Below are positions 8,956 through 17,634 of a stretch of 64,000 nt of DNA, one piece after another. Source of the stretch: G965276765 sp965276765. Its GTDB lineage: Bacteria > Actinomycetota > Acidimicrobiia > Acidimicrobiales > Palsa-688. The DNA lies in contig OZ255627.1 of NCBI GenBank assembly GCA_965276765.1, forward strand, positions 310,001-374,000, read 5' to 3'. How positions within the stretch are numbered: the first letter of the stretch is position 1; each line of letters begins with the position of its first letter. The translations under genes were made by a program, and so were the position numbers. A model generated the notes under the pieces. It saw nothing but the letters and a program-made list of their open reading frames with translations, was not told the origin of the DNA and did not search any database.

Positions 8956-9819
8956 TCAGCTGAGCTGGGAGCCCAGCTTTACCGCGGTCGGGACCAGGGC
9001 GTGCTCGACCCAGGGCTTCTGGTCGTCGGTGCTGCTCGCCGTGTTGAGGTTGCCGGCGACGTCGAAGTAGACGTCGTGCGAGAGGCACTGCAGCTGGCTG
9101 CCGTCGTAGAAACACTTGGTGCCGCCGGGAAGTGCCGAGTAGTCGGCGTACTGGCCCGGGTACTTCTTCGAGGCCTTCTTGGTCGAGGCGTTGTCCTCCC
9201 GCCAGACCTGGGCGGCAAGGCTGTCGATCTCCTGCAAGGAGACCTCGACGTAGGAAGACGAGCCGGGGTAACCCTTGATGCTCGTCTTGACGTTGTACTT
9301 GCAGTCGGTGAAGTGCTTGGCGTTGCCGCCGCTGCCTCCGATGATCGATGCCTTGGTCCCGACGGGATGGCCCGATGGTCCCGTGATCTGGGACGGGTCG
9401 AGCGCCTTGAGCTCCGAAACGGTGAGAAAGCTGCACACATTGGGCCAGGCGTTGGGGTTTCCGCTCGACGAGATCTTGAACGGGCCGGGCCCCTTGACCT
9501 TGAGGGCGGCACTGAGCGAGGAGGCGCTGGGCGACCCGGGCCCGCTCGGCTTCGTCGTCGTCGACTTGGGAGTGGTCGTCGTCGGCGCGGCAGTGGTCGG
9601 AACGGCGGTCGTGGGGGCGGCGGTCCTTGGGGCGGCGGTCGTGGGCGCGGCGGTCGTCGGGGCGGCAGTGCTCGGGGCGGCGGTGCTCGGGGCGGCAGTG
9701 CTCGGCGGGGTCGTGGCCTTGGTGGACACCGGGTTCGATCCGCCGCACGCGGCCAGCACCATCGAAAGGCTTCCCGTCGCAGCAACCGCCCATACGACTA
9801 CCCGACGTCGACCCGCCAC
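8956..9819 (-). CDS. Secreted lipoprotein with Pro/Thr/Ala repeat linker
   Basis: A signal peptide ends in the lipobox LAAC (C25), so the mature protein should be lipid-anchored. Residues 37-90 are a low-complexity linker of repeated TAAP units. The C-terminal 190 residues form a globular domain with four or more cysteines (NVCSFL, DCKYN, TKCFY, LQCLS). These suggest disulfides and resemble the DUF3558-type lipoproteins of actinobacteria, though I cannot confirm that family. The GTG at 9819 is the start. It lies 120 bp downstream of hemL on the same strand. Confidence 0.8.
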   Translation of the reverse strand: MAGRRRVVVWAVAATGSLSMVLAACGGSNPVSTKATTPPSTAAPSTAAPSTAAPTTAAPTTAAPRTAAPTTAVPTTAAPTTTTPKSTTTKPSGPGSPSASSLSAALKVKGPGPFKISSSGNPNAWPNVCSFLTVSELKALDPSQITGPSGHPVGTKASIIGGSGGNAKHFTDCKYNVKTSIKGYPGSSSYVEVSLQEIDSLAAQVWREDNASTKKASKKYPGQYADYSALPGGTKCFYDGSQLQCLSHDVYFDVAGNLNTASSTDDQKPWVEHALVPTAVKLGSQLS

Positions 9820-9939
9820 CGCGTCTCCTCCGCTCCCGCTCGTTCCGCTGGCCGGGGACCATACCAGGGCCAGGACTGGGGGGAAGATACGCCGCCGCGG
9901 GCTGCGTTCCTCCTCGCCTCCTCTCCCCCGCGCCGTTCG

Positions 9940-11247
9940 TTAGTCGAGACCTTCGGCGACCTCTCCGACCGCTTCGATGGTGCGGTCGATCTCCTCGTCG
10001 CCGTGAGCCAGGCTCGGAAAGAGGATCTCGTAGGCGCCGGGAGCGATGGCGACGTCGCGATCGAGCAGACCGTGCATCAGCCGGGGGAACAGCCCCGTCG
10101 ACGCCGACGCCGCCGCTCCCGAGCGGTCCACCACAGGTGACGAGGCGAAGAACACCCCCACCAGCGGTCCCACCACCGGCACCTGGGCCTCCACGCCGGC
10201 GCCGGCCAAGGCACCGGCCAACCCGGAGGCCAACCGGGCCACCCGTCGAGAGAGCTCGGTGTAGGCGTCGGCATCGAGCATCTCGAGGGCGGCCAGGCCG
10301 GCGGCGGTCGCCAGCGGGTTCCCCGAAAGGGTGCCGGCCTGATACACCGGCCCGGTGGGCGCGAGCTGCTCCATGACGTCGCGGCGCCCGCCGAAGGCGG
10401 CGAGCGGCAGCCCGCCGCCGATCACCTTGCCGAAGCACCACAGGTCGGGCCGCACGCCGAACACGGCGGCGGCGCCGCCGCTCGCCAGGCGGAACCCGGT
10501 GATCACCTCGTCGAAGATGAGCAGGGCGCCGGCGCGGTCGCAGGCGTCGCGCAGGCCCTGGAGAAATCCGGAGGCCGGCGCCACGAGGCCCATGTTGGCG
10601 GCGACCGGTTCGACGATCACGCAGGCCACGTCGGCGTCGAGGTCGGGCACCACGTTGTAGGGGGCGACGATCGTGTCCGCCACCGCGCCGGGTGACACGC
10701 CGGCCGACGCCGGCAACCCGAGGGTCGCCACGCCGCTGCCCCCGCCGGCGAGGAGCCCGTCGGAGTGGCCGTGGTAACAGCCGTCGAAGACGACGATCCG
10801 GTTGCGTCCGGTCGCGCCCCTCGCCACCCGCACCGCGGCCATGGTGGCTTCGGTCCCGCTGTTGACGAGCCGGACGAGGTCGCATCCGTCGACACGGTCC
10901 GTGATCGTCTCGGCGAGGATCACCTCGCGGCGGGTCGGGGCGCCGAAGGTCGTGCCATCCAAGGCCGCGGCCCTGATGGCCTCGACGATCCGGGGATGGG
11001 CGTGGCCGTGGATCGAAGCTCCGTAGGACTGCACGAAATCGAGGTATCTGCGGCCCTCGACATCCCAGACGTAGGCGCCGGCACCGCGGTCAACGAAGTA
11101 CGGCGTGCCGCCCACGGACCCAAACGCCCGCACCGGGGAGTTGACGCCGCCGGGCGTGACGGCCAGGGCCCGATCGAAGAGCTCGGTGTTGGTGACGCCA
11201 CCGGCGCCGGCCCGCTCGGCGGACGACGCCACCGGGGCCTCAGCCAC
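9940..11247 (-). CDS. hemL: Glutamate-1-semialdehyde 2,1-aminomutase
   Basis: This PLP enzyme converts glutamate-1-semialdehyde to 5-aminolevulinate in the C5 tetrapyrrole pathway. Diagnostic segments are TPGGVNSPVRAF at the N-terminus, SGTEATMAA, IVEPVAANMG, FDEVITGFR and the PLP lysine in CFGKVIGGGLPLAAFGG. I chose the GTG at 11247, which overlaps the hemB stop by eight bases and gives 435 residues, the family norm. The last gene of the hem block, it is probably translationally coupled to hemB. Confidence 0.95.
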   Translation of the reverse strand: MAEAPVASSAERAGAGGVTNTELFDRALAVTPGGVNSPVRAFGSVGGTPYFVDRGAGAYVWDVEGRRYLDFVQSYGASIHGHAHPRIVEAIRAAALDGTTFGAPTRREVILAETITDRVDGCDLVRLVNSGTEATMAAVRVARGATGRNRIVVFDGCYHGHSDGLLAGGGSGVATLGLPASAGVSPGAVADTIVAPYNVVPDLDADVACVIVEPVAANMGLVAPASGFLQGLRDACDRAGALLIFDEVITGFRLASGGAAAVFGVRPDLWCFGKVIGGGLPLAAFGGRRDVMEQLAPTGPVYQAGTLSGNPLATAAGLAALEMLDADAYTELSRRVARLASGLAGALAGAGVEAQVPVVGPLVGVFFASSPVVDRSGAAASASTGLFPRLMHGLLDRDVAIAPGAYEILFPSLAHGDEEIDRTIEAVGEVAEGLD

Positions 11248-12223
11248 CGAGACGCTCGGCCAGCTCGCCGGCGAGGTAGGTGAGGATGATGTCGGCGCCG
11301 GCCCGCTTGACGGCGGTGATCTGTTCGAGGGCAACGGCAGGACCGTCGATCCAGCCGCGCTCGGCGGCCGCCTTGATCATGGCGTACTCGCCGCTCACGT
11401 GGTACGCAGCGACCGGGACGTCGAAGCGGCGCCTGACGTCGGCGATGACGTCGAGGTACGACAGGGCCGGCTTCACCATCACGATGTCGGCGCCCTCCTC
11501 GATGTCGAGGGCGACCTCGCGGCGGGCCTCCCGCTTCGAGCGGTAGTCCTGCTGGTAGCCGCGGCGGTCGCCGCCGCCGGCGATGGTCACGTCGACGGCG
11601 TCTCTGAACGGGCCGTAGAGCGCCGATGCGTATTTGGCGGCGTAGGCCATGACGGCAACGTCGCGGCGGCCGGCGGCGTCGAGGCCGGCCCTGATGGCAC
11701 CGACCTGGCCGTCCATCATCCCCGATGGGGCCACGATGTCGGCGCCGGCGGCCGCCTGGGCCTCGGCCACCCGGGCGTACAGCTCGATGGTGGCGTCGTT
11801 GTCGACGCGGCCCCGGTCGTCGATGACGCCACAGTGGCCGTGGTCGGTGTACTCGTCGAGGCACAGGTCGGCGATGAGGACCATGCCATCACCGAGCTCG
11901 TCGCGAAGGCGGGCCAGGGCGACCTGGACGATGCCGTCGGGATCCCAGGCGCCGCTGCCGATCGGGTCCTTGGTGGCGGGCACGCCGAAGAGCACGAGGG
12001 CGGGCACGCCGAGCCCGGCGAGACGTCGGGCCTCCTTGGCGAGCGACTCGACGGTGTGCTGGGCCACGCCGGGGAGCGACACGATGGGTTGCGGCCGGTC
12101 GATGCCCTCCCGCACGAACAACGGCGCGACCAGGTCGTCGACACCGAGTCCGACCTCGGCGACCAGGTTGCGCAGCGGCGCGCTGCCGCGAAGGCGGCGC
12201 ATCCGGGTAGCGGGAAAAGGCAT
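11240..12223 (-). CDS. hemB: Porphobilinogen synthase (delta-aminolevulinate dehydratase)
   Basis: This enzyme condenses two 5-aminolevulinate molecules to porphobilinogen. The metal region reads DLCLDEYTDHGHCG, with Cys at the first and last positions and Asp in the middle, a pattern I associate with actinobacterial enzymes. The two active-site lysines are in MAYAAKYAS and VMVKPALSYLD. I chose the ATG at 12223 for a 327-residue protein; a further 16 codons upstream are open. It overlaps hemL by eight bases. Confidence 0.95.
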   Translation of the reverse strand: MPFPATRMRRLRGSAPLRNLVAEVGLGVDDLVAPLFVREGIDRPQPIVSLPGVAQHTVESLAKEARRLAGLGVPALVLFGVPATKDPIGSGAWDPDGIVQVALARLRDELGDGMVLIADLCLDEYTDHGHCGVIDDRGRVDNDATIELYARVAEAQAAAGADIVAPSGMMDGQVGAIRAGLDAAGRRDVAVMAYAAKYASALYGPFRDAVDVTIAGGGDRRGYQQDYRSKREARREVALDIEEGADIVMVKPALSYLDVIADVRRRFDVPVAAYHVSGEYAMIKAAAERGWIDGPAVALEQITAVKRAGADIILTYLAGELAERLGG

Positions 12224-12341
12224 GGTCGGGGAAATTCCTCCCGTCGGGCTGATCACGTCGGCGTACGGCACTCCCGCAGCTCGCCTTCATCATGGCGCGC
12301 CGTGTCGGCGGGCGCGCCAGCCCACCCCCGCCGGGTGGAGG

Positions 12342-13820
12342 TCAGCGGCGCCCGCCGAGCACCGTGACGAGGGCGTCGACCAACCCGGGAATGGTGTGGG
12401 GCTCGGCCGTGACGGCGACCGAGAGCCCGGCGGCACGCGCCGTGGCGGCCGTGACCGGCCCGATGCAGGCGACGATCGGCGGGACGCCCGCCGCGCCACC
12501 CGCCGCGGCGAGGTAGCTCGTGACCGTGGACGAGGACGTGAAACAGATGGCGTCGGCGCCGGCGGCGGCCTCGATGAGCTCGGGCGGGGGCGTGGCGGCG
12601 ACGGTGCGGTAGGCGTCGACGGCGTCGACGGACCATCCCTTGGCGGCCAGACCGTCGGGGAGCACGTCGCGTGCGACCGCCGCCCTCGGCAGCAGCACGG
12701 CCGGCGGCCGGCCGGCTCGTGTGCCGGCGACGGGGAAGACGTCGAGCAGGCCCTCGGCGACCGAGCGCTCCGGGACCAGATCGGCCACCAGCCGGTAGGG
12801 CGCGAGGGCCCCGGCGGTGCCCGCACCCACGGCGGCGATGGCCGTGCCCGCCCACGATCGCGAGTCGACGATCAGATCGGCGAGCGGCGCCACGGCATTG
12901 GCCGAGGTGAAAGCCACCCAGGCGTAGCGGCCATCGGCGAGCCCGGCCGCGGCCGCGGCCAGGCCGGCGCCTCCGTCCTCGGGGGCGGCGAAGGCGATGG
13001 TCGGCACCTCGATCGACCGGGCGCCGAGGGCCTGGAGGCGCGCCGTGAGCCCGGAGGCCTGCGAGCGAGATCTGGTCACGACGATCCTGCGGCCGAAGAG
13101 CGGGCGCCGCTCGTACCAGTGCAGTTGGAGGGCGGCGACGGCGCCGACGACGATCGTCGCCGGGGGCTCCATCGGCGTGGCCCCCAGCAGGCCGAGGGTC
13201 GTGCGGACCGATCGCTGCTCCGGGCGCGTTCCCCAGGTCACGGCGGCCACCGGCGTGTCGACACCGAGTCCGCCGGCGATCAGGCGCCGAGCGATCTCGT
13301 CGCGGTGGGCGACGCCCATGAGCACGACGATCGTGCCGCCGGCCGTGGCGAGCGACTCCCAGTCGGTCTCGGTTTCCACGGCGTGACGGCTGTGGCCGGT
13401 GACGACGGTGAACGATGTGGCGAGCCCCCGTTGGGTGACAGGGACACCTGCATAGGCGGGCACCGCCACCGCCGAGGTCACGCCCGGTACCACCTCAAAT
13501 GCCACGCCCGCGGTTCCCAGGGCCAGTGCTTCCTCTCCGCCGCGACCGAACACGAACGGGTCTCCGCCCTTGAGCCTCACGACCTCGGCGCCGGCCCGCC
13601 CCCTGGTCACGAGCAGGTCGTTGATGTCGTCCTGTGCCACCGGCGATCCGGGCGCCTTGCCGACGTCGATCAGCTCGGCGCGGCTCGGGGCCAGCCCGAG
13701 CAGTGAAGCGTCCGCCAGTCGGTCGTGGACCACGACGTCGGCGCGCTTCAGCAGCTCCGCGCCTCGCACCGTCAGCAGACCGGGATCGCCCGGGCCGGCG
13801 CCGACCAGGTAGACGGTCAC
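12342..13820 (-). CDS. Fused uroporphyrinogen-III C-methyltransferase and uroporphyrinogen-III synthase
   Basis: The N-terminal half (about residues 1-235) is a SAM-dependent uroporphyrinogen-III methyltransferase (CobA/SUMT). It has VYLVGAGPGDPGLLT, VVRLKGGDPFVFGRGGEE and a GVPVTQRG segment. The C-terminal half (about 245-492) is uroporphyrinogen-III synthase (HemD), opening with GRRIVVTRSRSQAS. The fusion makes uroporphyrinogen III and diverts part of it to precorrin-2 for siroheme or cobalamin. I chose the GTG at 13820, just after hemC ends. This gene fusion is common in actinobacteria. Confidence 0.93.
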   Translation of the reverse strand: MTVYLVGAGPGDPGLLTVRGAELLKRADVVVHDRLADASLLGLAPSRAELIDVGKAPGSPVAQDDINDLLVTRGRAGAEVVRLKGGDPFVFGRGGEEALALGTAGVAFEVVPGVTSAVAVPAYAGVPVTQRGLATSFTVVTGHSRHAVETETDWESLATAGGTIVVLMGVAHRDEIARRLIAGGLGVDTPVAAVTWGTRPEQRSVRTTLGLLGATPMEPPATIVVGAVAALQLHWYERRPLFGRRIVVTRSRSQASGLTARLQALGARSIEVPTIAFAAPEDGGAGLAAAAAGLADGRYAWVAFTSANAVAPLADLIVDSRSWAGTAIAAVGAGTAGALAPYRLVADLVPERSVAEGLLDVFPVAGTRAGRPPAVLLPRAAVARDVLPDGLAAKGWSVDAVDAYRTVAATPPPELIEAAAGADAICFTSSSTVTSYLAAAGGAAGVPPIVACIGPVTAATARAAGLSVAVTAEPHTIPGLVDALVTVLGGRR

Positions 13821-13827
13821 CGCGCCG

Positions 13828-14763
13828 TCACTCCGCCCGTCCCCGCGACCCGCCGGCGCCGGGACCGGCGAGCAGGCGGCCGCCCCCCGCGGCCAGCATG
13901 CTCTCGGCGAGAAGGGCACCGGCCGCCGGACCATCCGCAGCGGGGACGACCCGGCGGTCGCGGATCACCTCACGCCCGTCGATGGATGCGATGAGGCCGT
14001 CGACGGTGACCCGGCCGTGTTCGGGGTCGCCTTCGACGGTGGCGTAGGCGCCGACGGGAAGGTCACAGCCGGTGCCGAGACGAGCAAGAAACGAACGTTC
14101 GGTCTCGACGCTCAGGCGGACGGCGGGGTCATCGAGCACGGCGAGGATCGCGGCGGTGGCGTCGTCGTCGGCCCGGCACTCGACGGCGATGGCAGCCTGG
14201 GCGACCTGAGGCACAAAGCGATCGGCGGCCAGGACCTCATCGGCGTCGTCGCGCAAGCCGAGCCGGTCGAGGGCGGCGGCGGCGACGACGATGGCCCCAC
14301 CGGCCGGCACCTTGGCCAGCCGGGACGCGATGTTGCCCCGCAGGCTGGAGAACACCAGGTCAGGCCGGAGGCCCGCAAGCTGGGCCCTTCGCCTCACCGA
14401 GCCGGTGGCCACCGTGGCCCCCGTGGCCAGGTCATCCAGGCATCGACCGACAAGCGCGTCGCGCGGATCACCGCGCACAGGAAAGGCGGCGAGGCGAAGA
14501 CCGGCGGCGACCGTCGACGGCAGGTCCTTGGCCGAATGGACAGCCAGGTCGGCCCGGCCGTCGAGGACGGCGGACTGGACCTCCTTGACGAAGACGCCCT
14601 GGCCCCCCATCTCCCAGATCGGCACGTCGCGGCGAAGGTCGCCGGCCGTCTCCACCGTCACCAGCTCGATCTCGATGCCGGCGTGGGCGGCGCGGAGCCT
14701 GCCGGCGACGTCGTCGGCCTGCCAGCGGGCCAGGGCGCTGGCCCTTGTCGCGATCCGGAGCAT
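13828..14763 (-). CDS. hemC: Hydroxymethylbilane synthase (porphobilinogen deaminase)
   Basis: This enzyme polymerises four porphobilinogens into hydroxymethylbilane. The dipyrromethane cofactor cysteine lies in LGTGCDLPVGAYA. Other hallmarks are RIATRASALARWQA, KEVQSAVLDGRADLAVHSAKDLP and GSVRRRAQL. The 311 residues match the family. It is followed after seven bases by the cobA-hemD fusion, so the two are very probably one transcription unit. A hairpin lies immediately upstream. Confidence 0.95.
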   Translation of the reverse strand: MLRIATRASALARWQADDVAGRLRAAHAGIEIELVTVETAGDLRRDVPIWEMGGQGVFVKEVQSAVLDGRADLAVHSAKDLPSTVAAGLRLAAFPVRGDPRDALVGRCLDDLATGATVATGSVRRRAQLAGLRPDLVFSSLRGNIASRLAKVPAGGAIVVAAAALDRLGLRDDADEVLAADRFVPQVAQAAIAVECRADDDATAAILAVLDDPAVRLSVETERSFLARLGTGCDLPVGAYATVEGDPEHGRVTVDGLIASIDGREVIRDRRVVPAADGPAAGALLAESMLAAGGGRLLAGPGAGGSRGRAE

Positions 14764-14794
14764 TGAGCGAGGCTACCGGCGGCTCAGGCTCCAC

Positions 14795-14844
14795 TTTTTC
14801 GGCGATGTTGACGTCGGAATCCACCGTCAACATCGCCGAGAAAA
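14795..14844. repeat. 14-bp perfect-stem inverted repeat upstream of hemC
   Basis: The arm CGGCGATGTTGACG (14800-14813) pairs perfectly with CGTCAACATCGCCG (14825-14838) around an 11-nt loop. T-rich and A-rich flanks extend the stem imperfectly. As at 7460, the T tract is 5' and the A tract 3', so it does not have intrinsic-terminator polarity. It lies between the stop of the maleylpyruvate-isomerase-like gene and hemC on the minus strand. It could be a processing, attenuation or dispersed-repeat element. Confidence 0.8.
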
Positions 14845-14845
14845 C

Positions 14846-15454
14846 TCATCCGGCCCCGCGGCCGGCTGCGGCCAGCGCCATGTCCCACGGATCACCCGTT
14901 TGGGCCCAGCCGGGAGAGCGCCGGCAGCCGGCGGCGACAACCTCGGGATCGTCGGGCCTGTAGGGCCAGCCGTAGGCGCGAGCCACGTCCCAGGCATGCA
15001 GATGCCACTCGGCGACGGCAGCCAGGGCGTGCTCACCGACGCTTTGCCGCCCGATCTCATCCCACGAGCCGACGGTCATCGTCCAGTCGACCTCCGCCAG
15101 CCTTTCGCCGTAGCGGCCGGCGACGGCGTCGAAGGCAAGCAGCCGCTCGGGACCTGGCATCGGGCCGAGCGCCGCCAGGTCGGCGGCGTTGGCCGACGCC
15201 AGCCGGGCGCCCCGCGGAAGCCGATCGAGCGGACGGCCCTCGACGGCGGTGTTGAGCTGGCGGTGATAGGAGCGGGCCTTGCAGAGCGCGTGCCCGGCGA
15301 GCTCGAGCAACGTCCAGCCGGCGCACGGGGTCGGCACGGCCCAGTCCATGGTCTTGGCGGCCAGATGCCCGAAGGCCCACACGCCCGCCCCGTAGGCGCT
15401 GAGCACCCGCGCCGGCTGGAGATCGTCTGCCGACGGGAGTGCTGCATTCGCCAC
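14846..15454 (-). CDS. DinB/mycothiol-dependent maleylpyruvate isomerase-like protein
   Basis: The 202-residue protein has the four-helix DinB/MDMPI N-terminal domain. Signature features are the helix W-x-V-P-T-x-C-x-G-W-T with GHAL following, and the AEWHLHAWDVARA segment, whose histidines should help bind metal. Proteins of this group use or are predicted to use mycothiol and have very varied substrates. Its function here is unknown. It lies between hemA and hemC on the same strand and may be cotranscribed with them. Confidence 0.75.
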   Translation of the reverse strand: MANAALPSADDLQPARVLSAYGAGVWAFGHLAAKTMDWAVPTPCAGWTLLELAGHALCKARSYHRQLNTAVEGRPLDRLPRGARLASANAADLAALGPMPGPERLLAFDAVAGRYGERLAEVDWTMTVGSWDEIGRQSVGEHALAAVAEWHLHAWDVARAYGWPYRPDDPEVVAAGCRRSPGWAQTGDPWDMALAAAGRGAG

Positions 15455-15506
15455 GCCACATCTTCTCAGAGCTGGTTGCGCTAACGGCCCGCTGACAAGG
15501 CGCCGC

Positions 15507-17012
15507 CTAGAGGTCGAAGAGCGCCTCGACCGCGGCGATCAGGCGGTCGCCCTCGGGGTCGCCCACGGCGGCCTTGAGGTTGACGGTCGGCTCGTGGAGG
15601 AGCTTGGCGACGATGCCGCGGCTGAGGGCATCGACGGCGCGGCGCTGGCGGTCGTCGAGCTCCCCGAGGCGAGCCTGCAGGCGGGCGACCTCGGCCGCCC
15701 TGATCGCCTCGCCCCTCGCCCGGAGGGCGGAGACGACCGGCGCAGCTCCCCGCTCGGTCGACGCCCTCGTGAGGCGGGCCAGCTCGTCGGTCACGATGAC
15801 CTCGGCCGCCGGGATCTCGCGCCTGCGGCCCTCCATGGCAGCTTCGGCATGTGCCTTGAGGTCCGTGACGTCGAAGAGCACGACGCCGGGAAGCTCGGCG
15901 ACCGCAGGTTCGACGTTTCGAGGCACGGACAGGTCCACGATCACCTGGCCTCGTTGCGGGCGGGTGGCGGAGGCGACCATGTCGGAGTCGATGACGATCT
16001 CACCCGAGGCGGTGGCGACCATCACGATGTCGGCCCGGCCGAGCGCGGTCGGCAGCGAGTCCCACGCCACAACCTCGGCGTCGAGGGTCGACGCCAGGGC
16101 CTCGGCTCGCGCCGGGGTGCGATTGGCGATGAGAAGCGGGCCGGCGTTTCGCCCCCCGGCGAGCAGGGTGGCGACGGCGGCCCCCATCTCGCCGGCACCG
16201 ACGACGAGGACGGTCCTGTCGGTCAGCAGATCCGACCAGCTACACGGTGATCCCGACGCCTCGCCGGCCGACGACGGCAGATCGGCTCCGACGGCGCCCA
16301 TCGTGCGGCCCGCCACAGCCGGCGAGGAGCCGAAGGCCCGGGGGCCCGCATCGGCGGACGACGTGCTCTCAGGACCAGGCGACACCGGTGCAGGGCTGGG
16401 TCCTGCGGTGGCTCCGGACGGGAGGCCGTGGCCGATGACGGGGCACGCCGACGCCTCGGGCGGCACCGCCTCGAGGGGCACACCGACGGAGCCGGCGAGG
16501 CTCACGGCGGTGTGGGAGAGGGAGGTGGTGCCCCGGGCGATGGCGGTCTCGGAACGGACGCGTTTGCCCGTCTCAACCGCCCGGCGGAAGAGCAGGCCGA
16601 GGGTGGGACCCGCCGCCCTTTGGGCGTGGGCGACCTCCCATGCGCTGCGCACCTGGCGGAGGATCTCGCCCTCGCCGAGCACGGCCGAGTCGAGCCCCGA
16701 TGCGACCCGCAACAGGTGACGGGCGGCGGCATCGTCATAGAAGTCGTAGATGTAATCGCTCATGGCCTCGGGCGGAGCGCCGGACCAGTCGGCGAGGAAG
16801 GTGCGGATGTCGCCGACGGCACCGTGGAAGCGCGTGACCGTGGCGTACACCTCGGTGCGCATGCAGGTCGAGACCACCACCGCCTCCGACAGGTGCTCCC
16901 GGTTGGTGAGGTCGTGGAGCGCCTTGGGCAGATCGCCGTCCGAGACGGTCACGGCCTCGAGGATCCGGAGTGGCACGCTGCGATGGTTGATACCTACGAC
17001 GACAACAGACAC
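15507..17012 (-). CDS. hemA: Glutamyl-tRNA reductase with long internal linker
   Basis: This is the first committed enzyme of C5 tetrapyrrole synthesis, reducing glutamyl-tRNA to glutamate-1-semialdehyde with NADPH. The catalytic cysteine is C50 in VVVSTCMRTE. The SGLDSAVLGEGEILRQV block and the NADPH motif VLVVGAGEMG follow. Between about residues 178 and 262 there is a Ser/Pro/Ala/Gly-rich insertion of about 80 residues where the family has roughly a dozen. This raises the length to 501. The GTG at 17012 overlaps the upstream dehydrogenase gene by 19 bases. Confidence 0.93.
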   Translation of the reverse strand: MSVVVVGINHRSVPLRILEAVTVSDGDLPKALHDLTNREHLSEAVVVSTCMRTEVYATVTRFHGAVGDIRTFLADWSGAPPEAMSDYIYDFYDDAAARHLLRVASGLDSAVLGEGEILRQVRSAWEVAHAQRAAGPTLGLLFRRAVETGKRVRSETAIARGTTSLSHTAVSLAGSVGVPLEAVPPEASACPVIGHGLPSGATAGPSPAPVSPGPESTSSADAGPRAFGSSPAVAGRTMGAVGADLPSSAGEASGSPCSWSDLLTDRTVLVVGAGEMGAAVATLLAGGRNAGPLLIANRTPARAEALASTLDAEVVAWDSLPTALGRADIVMVATASGEIVIDSDMVASATRPQRGQVIVDLSVPRNVEPAVAELPGVVLFDVTDLKAHAEAAMEGRRREIPAAEVIVTDELARLTRASTERGAAPVVSALRARGEAIRAAEVARLQARLGELDDRQRRAVDALSRGIVAKLLHEPTVNLKAAVGDPEGDRLIAAVEALFDL

Positions 17013-17620
17013 GCCTCGAGGCGCTCCCTCGCTCGGGCGGTCTGACCCGCCTTGATCAGTTCGAGCATGGACCAATCCATGACCGGCCGCCAGTCGACCT
17101 CCTCGGTCGAGCGACCTTGCGCCCTGACCCGGTCGCGGGCTTCGGAGAGCATCTCCGCGAAGACGGCCATCTCGGGGCCGAGCTCGGCCGCCACGTGGCC
17201 TTTCAGCCACGAGGCCAGCGCCGGGCTGTGCCCTGCGGTGGACACGGTCACCATCACCGGGCCCTGGCGGACGACGGCGGGCAGGATGAACGAGCAGGCC
17301 GGCGGATCGTCGGCGGAGTTGACCCACACGCCGGCCGCTTCGCCGTCGTCATGAACCTTCAGGTTGACGGCGGGATCGTCGGTCGCGGTGATGGCGAGCC
17401 AGGCGCCGTCGAGATCGCCGGCGCGGTAGGGCCGCTGCTGCCACGGCACCCCGAGGGACCGCACCTCGTCGCCGACGAGGGTAGCGACCACGTCGACGGC
17501 CGCCTTCGCCGCCAGCAGGCCGGCGACCTTCCTCGCCGCCACCTTCCCGCCCCCGATGACCACGCACCGCCGGCCGGCGACGATGAGGTTGACGGGGTAC
17601 AGCGGTGCATCGACCGCCAT
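16994..17620 (-). CDS. Precorrin-2 dehydrogenase / sirohydrochlorin ferrochelatase-like protein (CysG N-terminal type)
   Basis: The 208-residue protein starts with YPVNLIVAGRRCVVIGGGKVAARK, an NAD-binding Rossmann motif typical of the CysG N-terminal or Met8p domain. The TDDPAVN and SADDPPACSFILPAVV segments follow, which are also diagnostic. It oxidises precorrin-2 to sirohydrochlorin and may insert iron, giving siroheme. It supplies the branch fed by the CobA half of the downstream fusion. It follows rex by 14 bases and overlaps the hemA start. Confidence 0.9.
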   Translation of the reverse strand: MAVDAPLYPVNLIVAGRRCVVIGGGKVAARKVAGLLAAKAAVDVVATLVGDEVRSLGVPWQQRPYRAGDLDGAWLAITATDDPAVNLKVHDDGEAAGVWVNSADDPPACSFILPAVVRQGPVMVTVSTAGHSPALASWLKGHVAAELGPEMAVFAEMLSEARDRVRAQGRSTEEVDWRPVMDWSMLELIKAGQTARARERLEACLLSS

Positions 17621-17634
17621 CTCAGCCGGCCATC

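Noticed and set aside
8780..10885. A 701-codon minus-strand open frame
   Set aside because: It overlaps hemL and the lipoprotein gene in another frame, is extremely Arg-rich and has no domain.
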